A stretch of DNA of 64,000 nucleotides from Chrysoporthe austroafricana. Taxonomy: Eukaryota; Ascomycota; Sordariomycetes; Diaporthales; Cryphonectriaceae. The position numbers and the translations under genes were made by a program. A model generated the notes under the pieces. The model made no database searches. It was not told the origin of the DNA and saw only the letters and a list, made by a program, of their open reading frames with translations. Location of the stretch: assembly GCA_001051155.2 (NCBI GenBank), contig JYIP02000007.1, forward strand, positions 2,110,342 through 2,174,341. Direction: 5' to 3'. Below are positions 43,957 through 54,993 of the stretch, in pieces; position 1 is the first letter of the stretch; the number at the start of each line of letters is the position of its first letter.

Positions 43957-44764
43957 ATGGGACCAGCCATGCCAGACGATATCCCGGTAAGCGAGAAGTC
44001 CCCTAGGGTTTTGTTGTGAGAATGGCAGATGCTAATCGAGGCTAAGAAGGATCCTGCCCGCTCTAATGAGGGGACTGCAACTGTGGACGACTCGAATGCC
44101 TGACTATTATCAAGTTGGGCTACGATTACCAGTCCGAAACAGTACATCTCGATATGATGCGTCAAAGCCACCTACATCACCAATCGCAGCGTAGCCTTCG
44201 GAATTTTTCCGAAGCCGCCGTTGCCAATGTGGCTGCTGCTATCAACAATCCCGAGATCAGCCGTCAAGTCAAGCGACCCGGCTTCCTATTGACGCAAGCC
44301 AATATCGTGCACCGGCATCGCTCCCAGGCGGGCTGCCCTCCCCTGTCTGCGAGATCTCTTGGTCGGAACCAGCGCAGCGTATGGAAGGCAAGGCTATCAA
44401 ATATATTGTTGGCAGCGAAGGCCAAATCGGAGCCGTCTTGGTCCTCGAGCTCAGCAACCCTCACACGAAATGAGCCAAGGTCGGCCAGGCCCAGCAGCCG
44501 GTGCTCGGCGAGTGGCAGCCCATCCTCGGCCAGTGGCAGCCCCAGGACGGCGTCTCTGCGGACGCCGCCTTCCGCTTCGCGGAGCGACGCCTGGGGCTAC
44601 TGGTCCAACGTGGCGAGACCTTATATGAGGACGAAGATGGCTTCAACAAATAGCCCGCTGGCCAGCTTGGCTTCTATGTCTCGGGCGTCCTCCTCGGGGA
44701 CGACCCGCTCCCAGTGGCCTTTTATCGGCCTACTGCCGCCGAGCTCGCCGCTGGAGTGTCACCG
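43957..44764 (+). pseudogene. decayed gene of unknown family
   Basis: A plausible first exon, MGPAMPDDIP (43957-43986), is followed by GTAAGC, a CTAATC branch site and a CTAAG acceptor. Coding traces then continue in changing frames: KDPARSNEGTATVDDSNA, TIIKLGYDYQSETVHLDMM, YITNRSVAFGIF, EAAVANVAAAINNPEISRQV and KRPGFLLTQANIVHR. A long final frame follows: RMEGKAIKYIVGSEGQIGAV, LVLELSNPHTK, stop TGA, then AKVGQAQQPVLGEWQPILGQ, SADAAFRFAERRLGLLVQRG, ETLYEDEDGFNK, stop TAG, then PAGQLGFYVSGVLLGDDPLP. The strong codon pattern between two single stops and several frameshifts show a once-functional gene. I do not recognise the family. The last TAG fits CAG to TAG. Confidence 0.6.
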
Positions 44765-47375
44765 TATGTCGTTCTGTGCTGTCATAGCTCCTCGTTTCCC
44801 TGCAATTCCTTTGCACGTGGGCTAACCACCAGTCGGCCTCTGTAGGGACCCGCAGATCGCCCTGACGTATGATTAGCTCCGAAGCATCTTTCTGCATGCT
44901 CGGGATTTCCACAAGACTTTTGTGGTGGGAGCCGTTTAGGAGGAGAGGGAGAGGCCAGCTAGATTGGAACGTGGCCAACAGGGGAGAAAGACTCAACTAA
45001 AAATGTCGTGCCGGCCTCATGGGCTGAGCAGCATGGCTCTAAGCCATTGTCTAACTAGCTAGTTTGGATGTGATCGATCCGTCCAACAAGGAAGAATTAC
45101 AGGAATTGAGTTGCAATCCCGTGCCGACTTTGCGTGTTGAGCCAAGAGCGCTTCAACATAGCCCCCGAAGACATTCTGACATCCAGCCCCTATGACGAGA
45201 AAAGTCCGACGGTCTACTTCTTCTCGTGATTTCTCCACAATGTAGTAATGTTTGCCGCAGAGAAAAGAAGAAGAAAGAGAAAAGATAAGACAAGAAAAGA
45301 AAAAAAAGGCTTTAGATTGCCGCCTGCTCGGTAATTAATGAATCGTTATGGCCAAGGATCGGTCCAGGGTTGGCCTAGGGTTGGCTCAGGGTTGGCTGAG
45401 GCTGGCGCGCCTGCACATGGCAGCCTTGGAACTAGGACTCACGACTTTCTTCCCCCTCGACTTCAACCTGTCCAGGCCGGTCCGAAGGCAGCAAGGTTGG
45501 CCCAAAGGGCGCCGTCAGGACCATCCCTCGACACGAGCAGCCCTCGGAACGACGCTGCTGTCCCTCCGTGCCGACAGCCACACGCGCCGTCTCGACATCA
45601 CGGCCGCCGACGGCGCGAGCCCGAGCTCGCGCTGCTGTATTTATAGGTAGGTGGGCGCACCCACCCCACGCCCGGTTTGTTTCTCGCTTTAGGCCATTTT
45701 GGGCCCACCGAGAGGGAGCATTGAAACACAGAGACGCTGCGGCGCCAGTCTATCTGTACCAGCTGACGCGCGCGGGCCGGGGCAAGCAAGGGATGCACGC
45801 GTGAGAGGATGACTGCCCTGCCCGGTCTCCAGGCCAGGACGAGCGAGCCCGCCGAGACACCGCAGAGAGGACGTCGACACCAGGCGCTCTCGTGAGGTCC
45901 GGTGCCCAGGCGCTGGCGCATCCGCAGGTCGCAGGCCCAGCCCCAGGCCCAGATCGAGATCAGGACCAAGGCGGTGGCCCGGTGTGGACGCAGACCCTGG
46001 GCGGCTCGCCGTCACGTCCTCTCGCTCGGCCACCAGGAGGCACATCTCCCAGCACGCTGTCTCGGGAGCCCCATGCTGCGGGAACCCCTCATGGTGGGAG
46101 GGTGGGCACACTGGCCTGCTGCTTTGAGGTCGTGCCCTTGCCCCTCTGCCCGTCGTCTCACCCGCCGGACCACATTTCACCTCGCAGCGGACACGACACC
46201 AACCAGGCAGGCCGAGCAGACCGAGCAGAGCAGGGCCTCCGTCGGCCAAACGCTGCGGCACCTTGCTGTCCCCCTACACCATCTCTCCGCCGTCTGCCCA
46301 CCATCACCAAACCCCGGTGGTGCGCCTCTTTTGCGCCTCTTATCGCTGCCAGTCGACAGGTCGGCTCTACTTCAATCCCCAGCGTTTCCTCCCCGAGATA
46401 TATATATACTGGGCTATGCTCGCCAATCGTGCCGCCCCATATTTCCCGCTCCATCTAGCCCGGCAACCACCTGTAATTACCGGCCTGGGCCATCAGCCTC
46501 GCGACGGCGCGCTCTTGGCGAGCTCCACGGCCTGTCTTCTCGCCCCTACCACGTCGCGCAACTACTCGTCGCCGGAGGGCCCCATCACCACCACCACCAC
46601 CACCGCTGCCACCATCCTCCTCGTCCTGCTCCTGCTCCTCCTCCTCCCTCTCCCTCCCCCCTCGCCTGCCATCACCACCCGGAAGGTCTTGCCATGCGCG
46701 CTGCACAGACGAAACGATGACGCCGTGCGCGAAGAAGCAGCCGCCGCAACCTCTTCAGTCGACGCTGTCCTCGTCGCATTCGTGGTGCGCCCCCTGTGGG
46801 ACGACTCGGCGGCGCCGTGCGCCGTACCCCGCAATCGACCTCCAGCTGTGGGAACAGACACAGGAACACCGTCACCAAAACCTTGGGCGCCCGCCTCCGC
46901 CGCTGCGTCGGTCGCACCAGCACAACAACCGCCCGTGTCGTGCCCACCACACCCACATCCCACCACAGCGGCGCAGCGGCAGTCAGCCACCAGCGGTCGG
47001 TCGCATTGCGGCTCGACGTGGTTGAGTTGGCTGCTGTCCCCGTCCTGGCCCGCCGCCCCGGCCTGGCCTGGCCTGGTCTGGCCTGCCCAGCCCTGCCCTG
47101 TCCTGCCCAGCCCTGCGCGCGTCCTGTCTGTCTGCGTGTCCCCCGGAGGGACTTTGACAATACCCGCGCGAGCCCTCGCACAGCGGCGGCGGCATTACGT
47201 CGAGGCCAGCACGCCCGTGGTGTGCTGCTTGGGGGTTTTCCCCACGCACGCGCAGCAGTAGCCCTCCGGACCGCGTGCGCCCTGCAGCTCCCCAGGAAAA
47301 ATTTCAAACCTCCGGCAGCCTACAGGCTCTCCGAGGGCCCCCCAACGCTTCTGACCTGGCCCTCCGACCCGAACC
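44765..47375. other. intergenic, GC-rich toward CNL1
   Basis: Purine-rich A/G tract near 45250-45310, a short tandem repeat at 45366 (listed), and GC-rich sequence with several overlapping open frames but no motif from 45.4 to 47.3 kb. The last part is the 5' leader of the CNL1 gene. Confidence 0.42.
45366..45398. repeat. 11-bp tandem repeat, three units
   Basis: Unit AGGGTTGGC plus two variable bases, three times in a row. Confidence 0.75.
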
Positions 47376-47954
47376 ATGTCTTCGTCGTCTCAGGTCCCCA
47401 ACGCAGTGTCCGTCAGCCAGCTAGGTCTCTCGAGCGACGAGGTCGCGGCCCTCCAGCATGCCCAGATCGAGGCGGCGGGGTCGAGCTCCTCGCGCGCCGC
47501 GAGCCGCGCCTCCTCGCAGGGCATGCTGCTCCTTGACTCCGGGTCGCTCGCGCAGCTGGGGCGGCACTTCGAGCGGCTGATGCAGCAGATCTCGCAGCAG
47601 CTCGACCACCTGACGGAGCAGTCGCAGATGGTCACCATGTCCGTGTACGACCAGGCCGGGAACCTGATCGACAACGCCGACGCCGAGATCCGCCGGTTCC
47701 ACTCCATCATGTCTCAGATCGACGAGCTCGAGACCGAGTTCGACCGCATACGGCACATCAGGGACATCGTGAGGGGCTTCCGGCAGAGGGTCCAGGAGAT
47801 GGAGCGCGCGCTGGACAGCTCCCAACCGAGCGGGGGCCACCACCACTCGAGTAGCAGCGGCAGACATAGGCACTCGTCACACGGCCATTCGAGACACCAC
47901 CACTCGTCGCACCATTCGTCGCAGCACACATCGTCGCGGAGGGAAAGGCATTGA
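47376..47954 (+). CDS. CNL1: BLOC-1 subunit CNL1 homologue
   Basis: An intronless frame of 192 residues starts at ATG 47376 (context GAACCATGTC). The N-terminal 50 residues are Ser/Ala-rich. Residues about 55-150 form the conserved helical core: LAQLGRHFERLMQQISQQLD, AGNLIDNADAEIRRFHSIM, QIDELETEFDRIRHIRDIV and GFRQRVQEMERAL. This matches the fungal CNL1/BLOS4-like subunit of BLOC-1, which in yeast regulates endosomal Rab GTPase cycling. The C-terminal 40 residues are almost only His, Ser, Arg and Gln, an unusual low-complexity tail that may bind metal or simply be disordered. The length agrees with Pezizomycotina CNL1 proteins. It converges on the choline kinase gene 1.2 kb away. Confidence 0.87.
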   Translation: MSSSSQVPNAVSVSQLGLSSDEVAALQHAQIEAAGSSSSRAASRASSQGMLLLDSGSLAQLGRHFERLMQQISQQLDHLTEQSQMVTMSVYDQAGNLIDNADAEIRRFHSIMSQIDELETEFDRIRHIRDIVRGFRQRVQEMERALDSSQPSGGHHHSSSSGRHRHSSHGHSRHHHSSHHSSQHTSSRRERH

Positions 47955-49185
47955 GGACCAAGCACGGCCGAAAGAGAGTCGGTAGGACGACTAAACCAAG
48001 AGGAGGACGGACCATGGAAGAGCGAATATAGACCTTTCCTCGTTCCTAACAAAGGCGTCCGGGCATGGGGAGGTAATCGGCAAGTCGTACAGCGTGCCCA
48101 ACCACCAGGAAGCACCGTACGAGCCAAGAGCGGAAACAACTTGTCTCGCAACAATAAGGGAGGGCAGACCAGCGTGGTCACTGCTAATTATACGAGGAGT
48201 ACACACATGGTCTGAGGAGGAGGCGGCGGAGGGAAGAGAGCTTCTATCGGTGGGCAGGCGATTGCGGGATACAACAGCACCGCAGCTTGCTCGACGCAAG
48301 GGCCCAGGGCCCAGCTTCCCAGCAGCGGAGACGGGGCTGCCAACAGCACCGGTAGGGGGGAGAACGGAAGCCCGCCGCCAACGAGAGAGCATTCCTCTTG
48401 TATTACATTTTACAACGCACGAAACGGGAGGGGGAGGGGGAGGGAGGTTCATCTACTTGTCTCAAAGATCGCAGTCTGGGCCTCGCGGCTAGGAACGAAA
48501 CCGGAACTGGAACGAAACGAAACGACCAAACCGAGCAAAAAAGAAGTTGGGATCACCCCATCACCTGAGCCTCGCGGCACCATCTACGACCGGCCATGAT
48601 GACGAATGCCTGTGCGAGAATTAATCTTTTTTTCTTTTTTTTCCTTTCTTTTCCTTTTGTCAGTTGTCTCGTGCTGTCGTGTCTGAATATGTGTATGAAT
48701 GTTCTAGCATCTGGTTGGCTTCTGTGTTACGTTTCGACCCACCAACGTTTTCTTCTTCTTGCTTCCTTTTTCGCTTCCTTTTCTCGATTCTGCGTTGGCG
48801 CGCATCTTATAATAGCTTATACTGAGGAAGAGCGAGCGGTCTCAAGATGAGAGGATACCCTGGAATGAAAAGTTGTTATGGCACGCATTGTTGGTGGCTT
48901 GATCGATTCGCGTGGAAATCCGTATGCACAGGCATGTAAGAAGACCTGAAGACCTTTTCGCGCAAGGCGTTTGTATTCGGCGGCTCAAGCGCTCGTTTCG
49001 ACCTCGCTCCTGAAATCTCCTCACTCGCGACACGCTGGATATGTGCCTAGGACCGTTCATCAGCTCCAGTACGGTTCATTCTGCCTAGGCAACTGGTCTT
49101 CGTATCCCGCAGCGCTACATCCGACTCCGTGCCCGAGCCCATCGTCATACAGTCTTTCTCCATCGCCGTCCATTTGTCCGCAGTC
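47955..49185. other. convergent intergenic region
   Basis: 3' flanks of CNL1 (plus) and choline kinase (minus). Contains a T-rich tract near 48625-48660. No supported gene. Confidence 0.5.
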
Positions 49186-52016
49186 TCAGTACTCCACAAT
49201 CTTGACCCGTTCCCGCAACCCCTCGGGCAGATCCTCCATCTTCACCAGCCCCATCTGGACACAGTCCCCCCAGAAGAACAGGGCCCGCTCATGCGCGTAC
49301 GACAGGTAATCAAACCCCTCCTCGTCACCTGCGCTACCAGTACTGCTCACGTTCTCCCCCGTCACCGTCACCTCTGAGCCCACGGGCGAGGGCGGCGCCG
49401 GCTCGTCATCTCCGTCGGCATCGACGTACCCGGGGATCTTGGCCTGCACGATCCCCCACGCGACCCACTGCGCGCTGTTCATCGCGCGCCACAGCCTCGT
49501 CTCGCGCATCAGGTCTCGTACCTTGGCATCGTTGATCTCGTTCGCGCGGCGCTCCTCTTCCTTCCACCCGCCGGGCGGGACGCGCGCGTCCAGCATGAAC
49601 TCCACGATGGAGCTGGAGCTTGGCGTCGACGCCGCCGGCGCCTGCACCTGCTGCGGGCCCAGGAGCGGCGTTGTGGACGGCGTCACGTCGTCAGATGCAG
49701 ATGAAGAGGTGGCCGTGAACTTGGGGCGGTGGTTGACGTAGGCTTCGATGAAGCGCTGCTGCTCCTCGGAGTTGGGATAGCACCTTTCGACATTGCATGC
49801 GTAGGAGGTGTTCGCGTCGTGGTAGTTGTATGCCCACTCCGTGAAGTGATTTGCAAACTCAAGACCGGGGAGGTTTGCGGAGGCGTATTCGAAGTCGATG
49901 ACAATTAGTTGTTTGTGTACGTTCTCCGGCTGCAGAAGCGGCGAGCGCTCATCGTCTGGGCGGACGCGGAGGATATTGCCATATTGGGTCTAGAGGCGAT
50001 GTGAGTATTAAAAGGGAACCATTAAGAGGGGTGGGGGTTAAGACCTACATCGTTGTGCGCAAAAACGAGCTTGCTGCGCATCGCAGACGGTCCGCCATAG
50101 GACTGGATGAGGAAATCGCGGTATTTGTCAACCATGGCTTTGAACTTAGGCCACTCCGTGCCACACACGTAGCCATGTTTTTGCCATGAATCTGCTGGTC
50201 CAACTAGAGTATCAGGCTCTGCAGTGCGGATTTGATGGTCGAGATACAGCGTCCTCCTGCCGACGTTGTCCACCCAGCTATCCCAGTTCTTGAACACCGT
50301 GGGACCCTCATCCCTCTCCTCATCAATAAGATCGATGCCGTCATGGAGTTCGCGCATGCGCTTCGCGATCTGCTTGGACGTCCCGGGTTCTCGCAGGGAT
50401 TCTGGAGTCAGGGGTACGGCGTTGAAGTACTGCTCGAACCGGCCATTGGTGAAGGTCCCCAGCAGCCTCGGCCCAATTTTCTTCCTCGCCAGGCGCTTGA
50501 GGATCATGAGCTCATTGTCGCGATCGATGAGATGCTCCACATTCGGGCCGTAGATCCGCAGGAGAAGCTTTGGAGGCTTCTTCTTGGTGGCGTGTTCGGT
50601 GGACTCGGGTAAGGTTTCGGGAGGGGTCACAACGTAGACCGCGTTTGTCAGAGCTCCGCTCAGTCGCTCGACCGAAATGTCGTCGCCCGAGTCCAGAGGG
50701 ACGCGCCTCCAGCCCTTCAGTCTCAGGGTATGTGCCAGACGAATGATTTCGTTCTTGAACGTGAGCCACACCTGCCTCTCTTTCTCCTCTCGCCGGCTTG
50801 ACACTGATCCGGAATCATCCGCGCTTCCTTGGCCGTATTTCAGGGTCTGCGTATTGTCTAGCACGGCGTCGCAGCTTGGTACGATAGCGTCGCCATCCAC
50901 ATAGTCTGTATCAGACGAGGCTGCGCGAGACAGATGCAGCGTCGAGCGTGATGTGTGCTTCTTGCTCCGGTGTAAAGAGCGCTTCCCGAACTTTGGTCCG
51001 AAGTGCGGTATCGAATTCAGACCCAGGGCGGCCATGCTATCATCCAGGATGCGCTGCAGCCGGTCCAACGAAACATCGCTGGAGTTGGAGTCGACGGACG
51101 TCGTCCGCTGAAGCGAGATATCGACATCGAGGTCTGATTGCTCAGGGGCTGCGTCTTCTTGAGGCTGCGCCTTGTTATGCTTCCGGCGCAAGTGATGGTG
51201 GTGGTGGTGGTGGTGGATCTTCGGCTTCCTGGATTCCCGCTTAGCCTTCTCGCGCTGAAGCCACTCGGCAATCTGGGAGACCAGCTTTTCCGAGACACGG
51301 TCGACCCGGTGCGAATGCTGAGGATCTGGGCTCGGCTGCTGCTGGCCACCTGCAGCCTGGGCCGGAATCTCATCAGGCGGCTGGATGGCTAAGGTGCTGC
51401 TCTGCTGGCCGCTCAGATCCAGGGTCTCGATATTGTTCATGGTAATCAGCGACGAGCGTGAGGAGTTGCCCGCGGGCATGGGCGGCCTTCCACTGAGGCG
51501 TTTCCCGCCCACGCTGGCGGAGAACTGCCTCTTGAACAGCGGCTCCTCGTGCGGGAGAGGCTCAGGCTCTGCGATCTGGACGGCTGCAATGATGGTCGCG
51601 TCAGCATGGGTCGCGCCGGACGAGCAGACATCGGAGACACAGGTCCGCAGACTGGCATCCGAGGAGGCAGAGCGTTTACCTGACCGAGATCAAGCATTGG
51701 CTGACCTCCCACGTCCTCACCACGGCCACAAGATTCCAGCACTTGGAGGATATCCGTATGTGGATAGGCCAGTCTCACAAGGCCCGAAGCACTGCAAGGC
51801 ACCAGAGCAGACACAGAGAATCAGCACCTGCGCTGCGTCATGTTCGACAAGCAGGACCGAGCACCATGAGAGGTGGTGGGGAGGGACGGAAGCAGGAATG
51901 TGCTTACCCTTGACGGGCCCGCTGGGAGGCGTGCGCATGTCATCGTCCTCGGTCTTGAGGGCTGACCGGATGGGCTGCCCCTGGGCGTTGAGGATGGGGG
52001 CCGTGGGCGTAGACAT
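49186..52016 (-). CDS. CKI1: choline/ethanolamine kinase with long N-terminal extension
   Basis: Exons 52016-51908, 51583-50049 and 49989-49186 encode 815 residues. Donors are GTAAGC and GTAGGT, acceptors TTGCAG and TCTAG, and the introns are 324 and 59 nt. The start MSTPTAPILNAQGQPIRSAL and the join GPVK-A-VQIAEPEP keep one frame throughout. The first 250 residues are disordered, with an eight-His tract (KIHHHHHHHHLRRKH) and many Ser. The kinase fold then follows: LSGALTNAVYVV (nucleotide-binding loop), LLLRIYGPNVEHLIDRDNEL, and FAHND-TQYGNIL, the Brenner-type catalytic loop with Asp548 split by intron 2. VIDFEYASANLPGLEFANHF has Asp580, the metal ligand. The insert rich in Ser/Thr near residues 620-650 is fungal-specific. 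The enzyme makes phosphocholine or phosphoethanolamine, the first step of the Kennedy pathway, in the cytosol. All key residues are intact. The symbol is by homology to yeast. Confidence 0.9.
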
Positions 52017-53509
52017 GATTCGGACGGCAGCCCCGGCGCTTAGGAGGGGAAAGGAGCAGCTTCCGGACAGGTCTCGTGCCGCGCCCTGGAGGAGCGCGTT
52101 AGTACTCTGTAGGCCACAGTGTGCCAGAGGCGCAAACCGTATGTCTCACTCTAGCCTGTGCAGCGAGGTCTATCGAGACCCGATCCGGCTCGGGCTCGGA
52201 GGTGGGCAGGTGGGTGGGATGGTGGCAGGGCGCAGGTCCAGGCGGGTGGGCTAGATAAGAGGCTGTGGTCACGAGAATGGGCAGCCGCAGATAGATAGAT
52301 GCACACGAGCTCTGATATCGTGGAAACCCTGGCCGATTCTACTGTGGCGTCGATAGCGATGATGTATAGGAGCTGCTGGTGGGAAGAGAGGGAGAGAAAT
52401 CACACACACTTCCTCTCTCTCTGTCTTTTTTCCTCGTGCAGTCAGGCGGGTGTTTTCAGGTTCATGTTCAGGTCTGGGGGGCGTTCTGTTGAGTCAAGGC
52501 CGTTCGAGAAAATTCCCGTGGTGCACAACGGGGCCGGCCAGCTGGGGCGAGAGCGCAGGGCAGGCTAGGGCAGGGTTCAAGGTTTTTCGGAAGCGTGCTC
52601 TATCTTCAGGTGTCAATTGGCTGTGTCCTCTGGGGCATGCCCAGTAACAGTGACTGTAGTGACAGGCCCCCAGGCGCAGCCCCTCCAGACCTACTACGTA
52701 AGGTGAGATTCGGTCTGGCCCGAGAAGTGACGTAACAGCGGCCCCCAGCCAGCACCGCTACTGGGACATTTCACCAGTCACGCCAGTGTATGGCAGAGTC
52801 CTCGTCCCTCCTGTGGCGACCGACGTCTGGGTACCTAACCACTGCTGGCCCAGTCAGTATTGCTGGCTGCCTCTTCAACTCACGAGGACAACTGAAGTCA
52901 TTGTGGAGTTGCGGCAATCTCCACGTCTCACTCGTTTTCCCTCTTTTATTTTCTTTTCTTTTCTTTCTTTTTCTTTTTTTTTTCTTCTTTTTTTTTTCTC
53001 TCTGTCTGTCTTTCTTCTTTCGTTCATCTTCCCTTCCACCCCAAGCACGTGTCACGGTCACCAACGCAGGACTTGCATCGCTCCGGGCTGGGCGAGAATC
53101 ATGTGCGTCGTTGTCGTAGCCACGCTCGCCAGGCACGGTGTGAAGAGCCGCACTGCAGCTGGTGGGCTGGAGCTCGGCCGTGGGGGTACATTGGGACAAT
53201 TGCGTGATCGCTTCTCCCCAACGACTGCAGGGTTTCATCTGCAGCTATCCTCGGAATAGCATCTCTGCGCGGTGTCAAGAGCCCACAGGGTCTAGCCTCT
53301 TGCATGTGGGATCTGGGGTATATCTGCGCCCCGATGTGGCATCCCTGGAGCGTGGACATCCGGCAGTTCCTGTGCAACACACACACTTGTGCGCCCCTGC
53401 CTACCTCCAAGACTCATGTCGCGGGGGTGCGGGCGCTCTTCATCAGGGTCCATACGAGAGTCCGTTTGAGTGGAGAGTCCAGCGTTTCTGTCCCAACTCG
53501 CTCTCTCTT
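52017..53509. other. intergenic with polypyrimidine tract
   Basis: 5' side of choline kinase, then a pyrimidine-rich TC/T tract at about 52935-53040, then the 3' side of SCO1. Minor frames only. Confidence 0.5.
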
Positions 53510-54534
53510 CTACCTCCCGTTCCACGCCTTGATACGCCCCGAGATGATCTGGGCGCCCTGCTCAGGCGAGTGCTGCCGCCCCAGCGCTTCCACGAAGTCG
53601 CCCTCCGGATCCATCAGATAGAAATAAATGCTGTGGTCCACCAGATAGTCCTGTCCCGGCGCCACCTTGGACGGCGTGCTAAAGTACACCCTGTACGCCT
53701 TGCACATGGCCTTGATGTCGTCGTACGTCCCCGTCAGGCCCACGAACTTCGGGTGGAACTCGGCCAGGTACTTCTTTAGCTCCGCGGGCCCGTCGCGCGC
53801 AGGGTCGCACGTCACAAACACCGCGTTCAGTGCGCCCGGTACTTCCTTCTGCACGTAGTCATACATGGCGGCCATCTTGTCCAGCTCTTCGGGGCAGATA
53901 TCGGGGCAGTGGGTAAAGCCGAAGTAGATCTAGAGCAGGGGACATAGTCGTGTCAGCAGCGGCGGTCATGCGCATATCAGGCGCGCGGAGCTGCAGCCGC
54001 GACTCACCAGGGAGTGCCGCCCCTTCAGGTCGGCGTCCGTAAAGGGCTTGCCGTCCTGGTCCACGAGGTTGAACGACCCGCCCACCTTGGGCTTCCCGAC
54101 GGCCTTGTTCGCCTCTGCTATCCGCTTCTTCTGCATGCGCTCCTTCTCCGACTCGAAGTACCACATCAGGCCGGCAGCTGTCGCGACGAACAGCACGGCT
54201 GCTTTCCAGGAGAACGGCTACGGCGGCGTGGTCCAGCGTTAGCTTTCCTGTCCTACTCCCCCGCCGCGCGGCAAGGCGCGCGGGATCATGAGATCGCTCT
54301 GCATACCCCTACTGAGTACCGGCTCTTAGCCTCCTCCACCGACTTATACTTAAAGCGCTTCTGGACGAGAGGCTGGTGCCTCTGGTGCTGGCCGGCCGGT
54401 CGCGCGGCGACGGGCCTCTTGATGGGGGAGCTCTGCGCCGAGGAGAGGAACCGCCGACATGACTGCGCCGGGGCTGCCGAGAGATCCTGGAACCTGCGCA
54501 GCAGTGCCCTCGAGGGCGCTATGGGGCGAGACAT
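53510..54534 (-). CDS. SCO1: SCO1-type mitochondrial copper chaperone
   Basis: Exons 54534-54307, 54217-54008 and 53929-53510 encode 285 residues, all joined in phase 0. Introns of 89 and 78 nt start GTATGC and GTGAGT; the first has a GCTAAC branch site. The N-terminus (MSRPIAPSRALLRRFQDLSA) is a mitochondrial presequence. A single membrane helix follows (SWKAAVLFVATAAGLMWYF, from about residue 79), which anchors the protein in the inner membrane. The thioredoxin-like domain has the copper site GFTHCPDICPEEL (Cys154, Cys158) and the distal ligand LVDHSI (His245). SCO1 delivers copper to the CuA site of cytochrome oxidase subunit 2. All ligands are present. The gene is transcribed divergently from SPP1 across about 460 bp. 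Confidence 0.93.
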
Positions 54535-54993
54535 GCTGAGGGTGGGAGATGAGGTGCAGCAGGAAGTTCCTGAGCGAGGACGTTGAGAGGGGTGGAGGAT
54601 GGAGGCGAAGCTAGAACCGACGCAGCTCTCACACCACCCAGGAATTTGGACTCGATTCTCCAAAGAGAGAAAAAAAAAGGGCCTGCAGGGAGCACGGGCC
54701 ACCCTGCAGGTCTCCCGTTCTGCAGAGCGAGCGTTCAATCCCTGTCCGTTCCAAGGCTCGCGTGGAGATGCGCGCTGGGCCAATCAGCCTCGCAGCCTTT
54801 TCGCCTCCAATTCAGTGAGCACTCACTTTGGCAAGGGACAACAACATCATGATGGGCCTTCTGTCCTTGCCTCCCCACTTCGCTTCTGATGTTCGAGTAG
54901 AGGACACGTTCAACCAACACGGGTCCACAGACTGAAGGCGACCAGATGAGCTAAATGCTCTCTGTCTTGACGGATCGCTGCAGCACATGAGCC
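54535..54993. promoter_or_regulatory. divergent promoter region SCO1/SPP1
   Basis: These 459 bp separate the two start codons and must carry both promoters and leaders. It contains an A-rich patch (about 54665) and no long open frame of interest. No specific factor site can be named with confidence. Confidence 0.6.

Noticed and set aside
45366..45398. AGGGTTGGC repeats considered as telomere-like
   Set aside because: The unit is not TTAGGG, there are only three copies, and the location is internal.
46263..47261. Plus-strand frame of 332 codons upstream of CNL1
   Set aside because: Low-complexity Pro/Ala/His translation caused by GC-rich repeats; it runs almost up to the CNL1 start.
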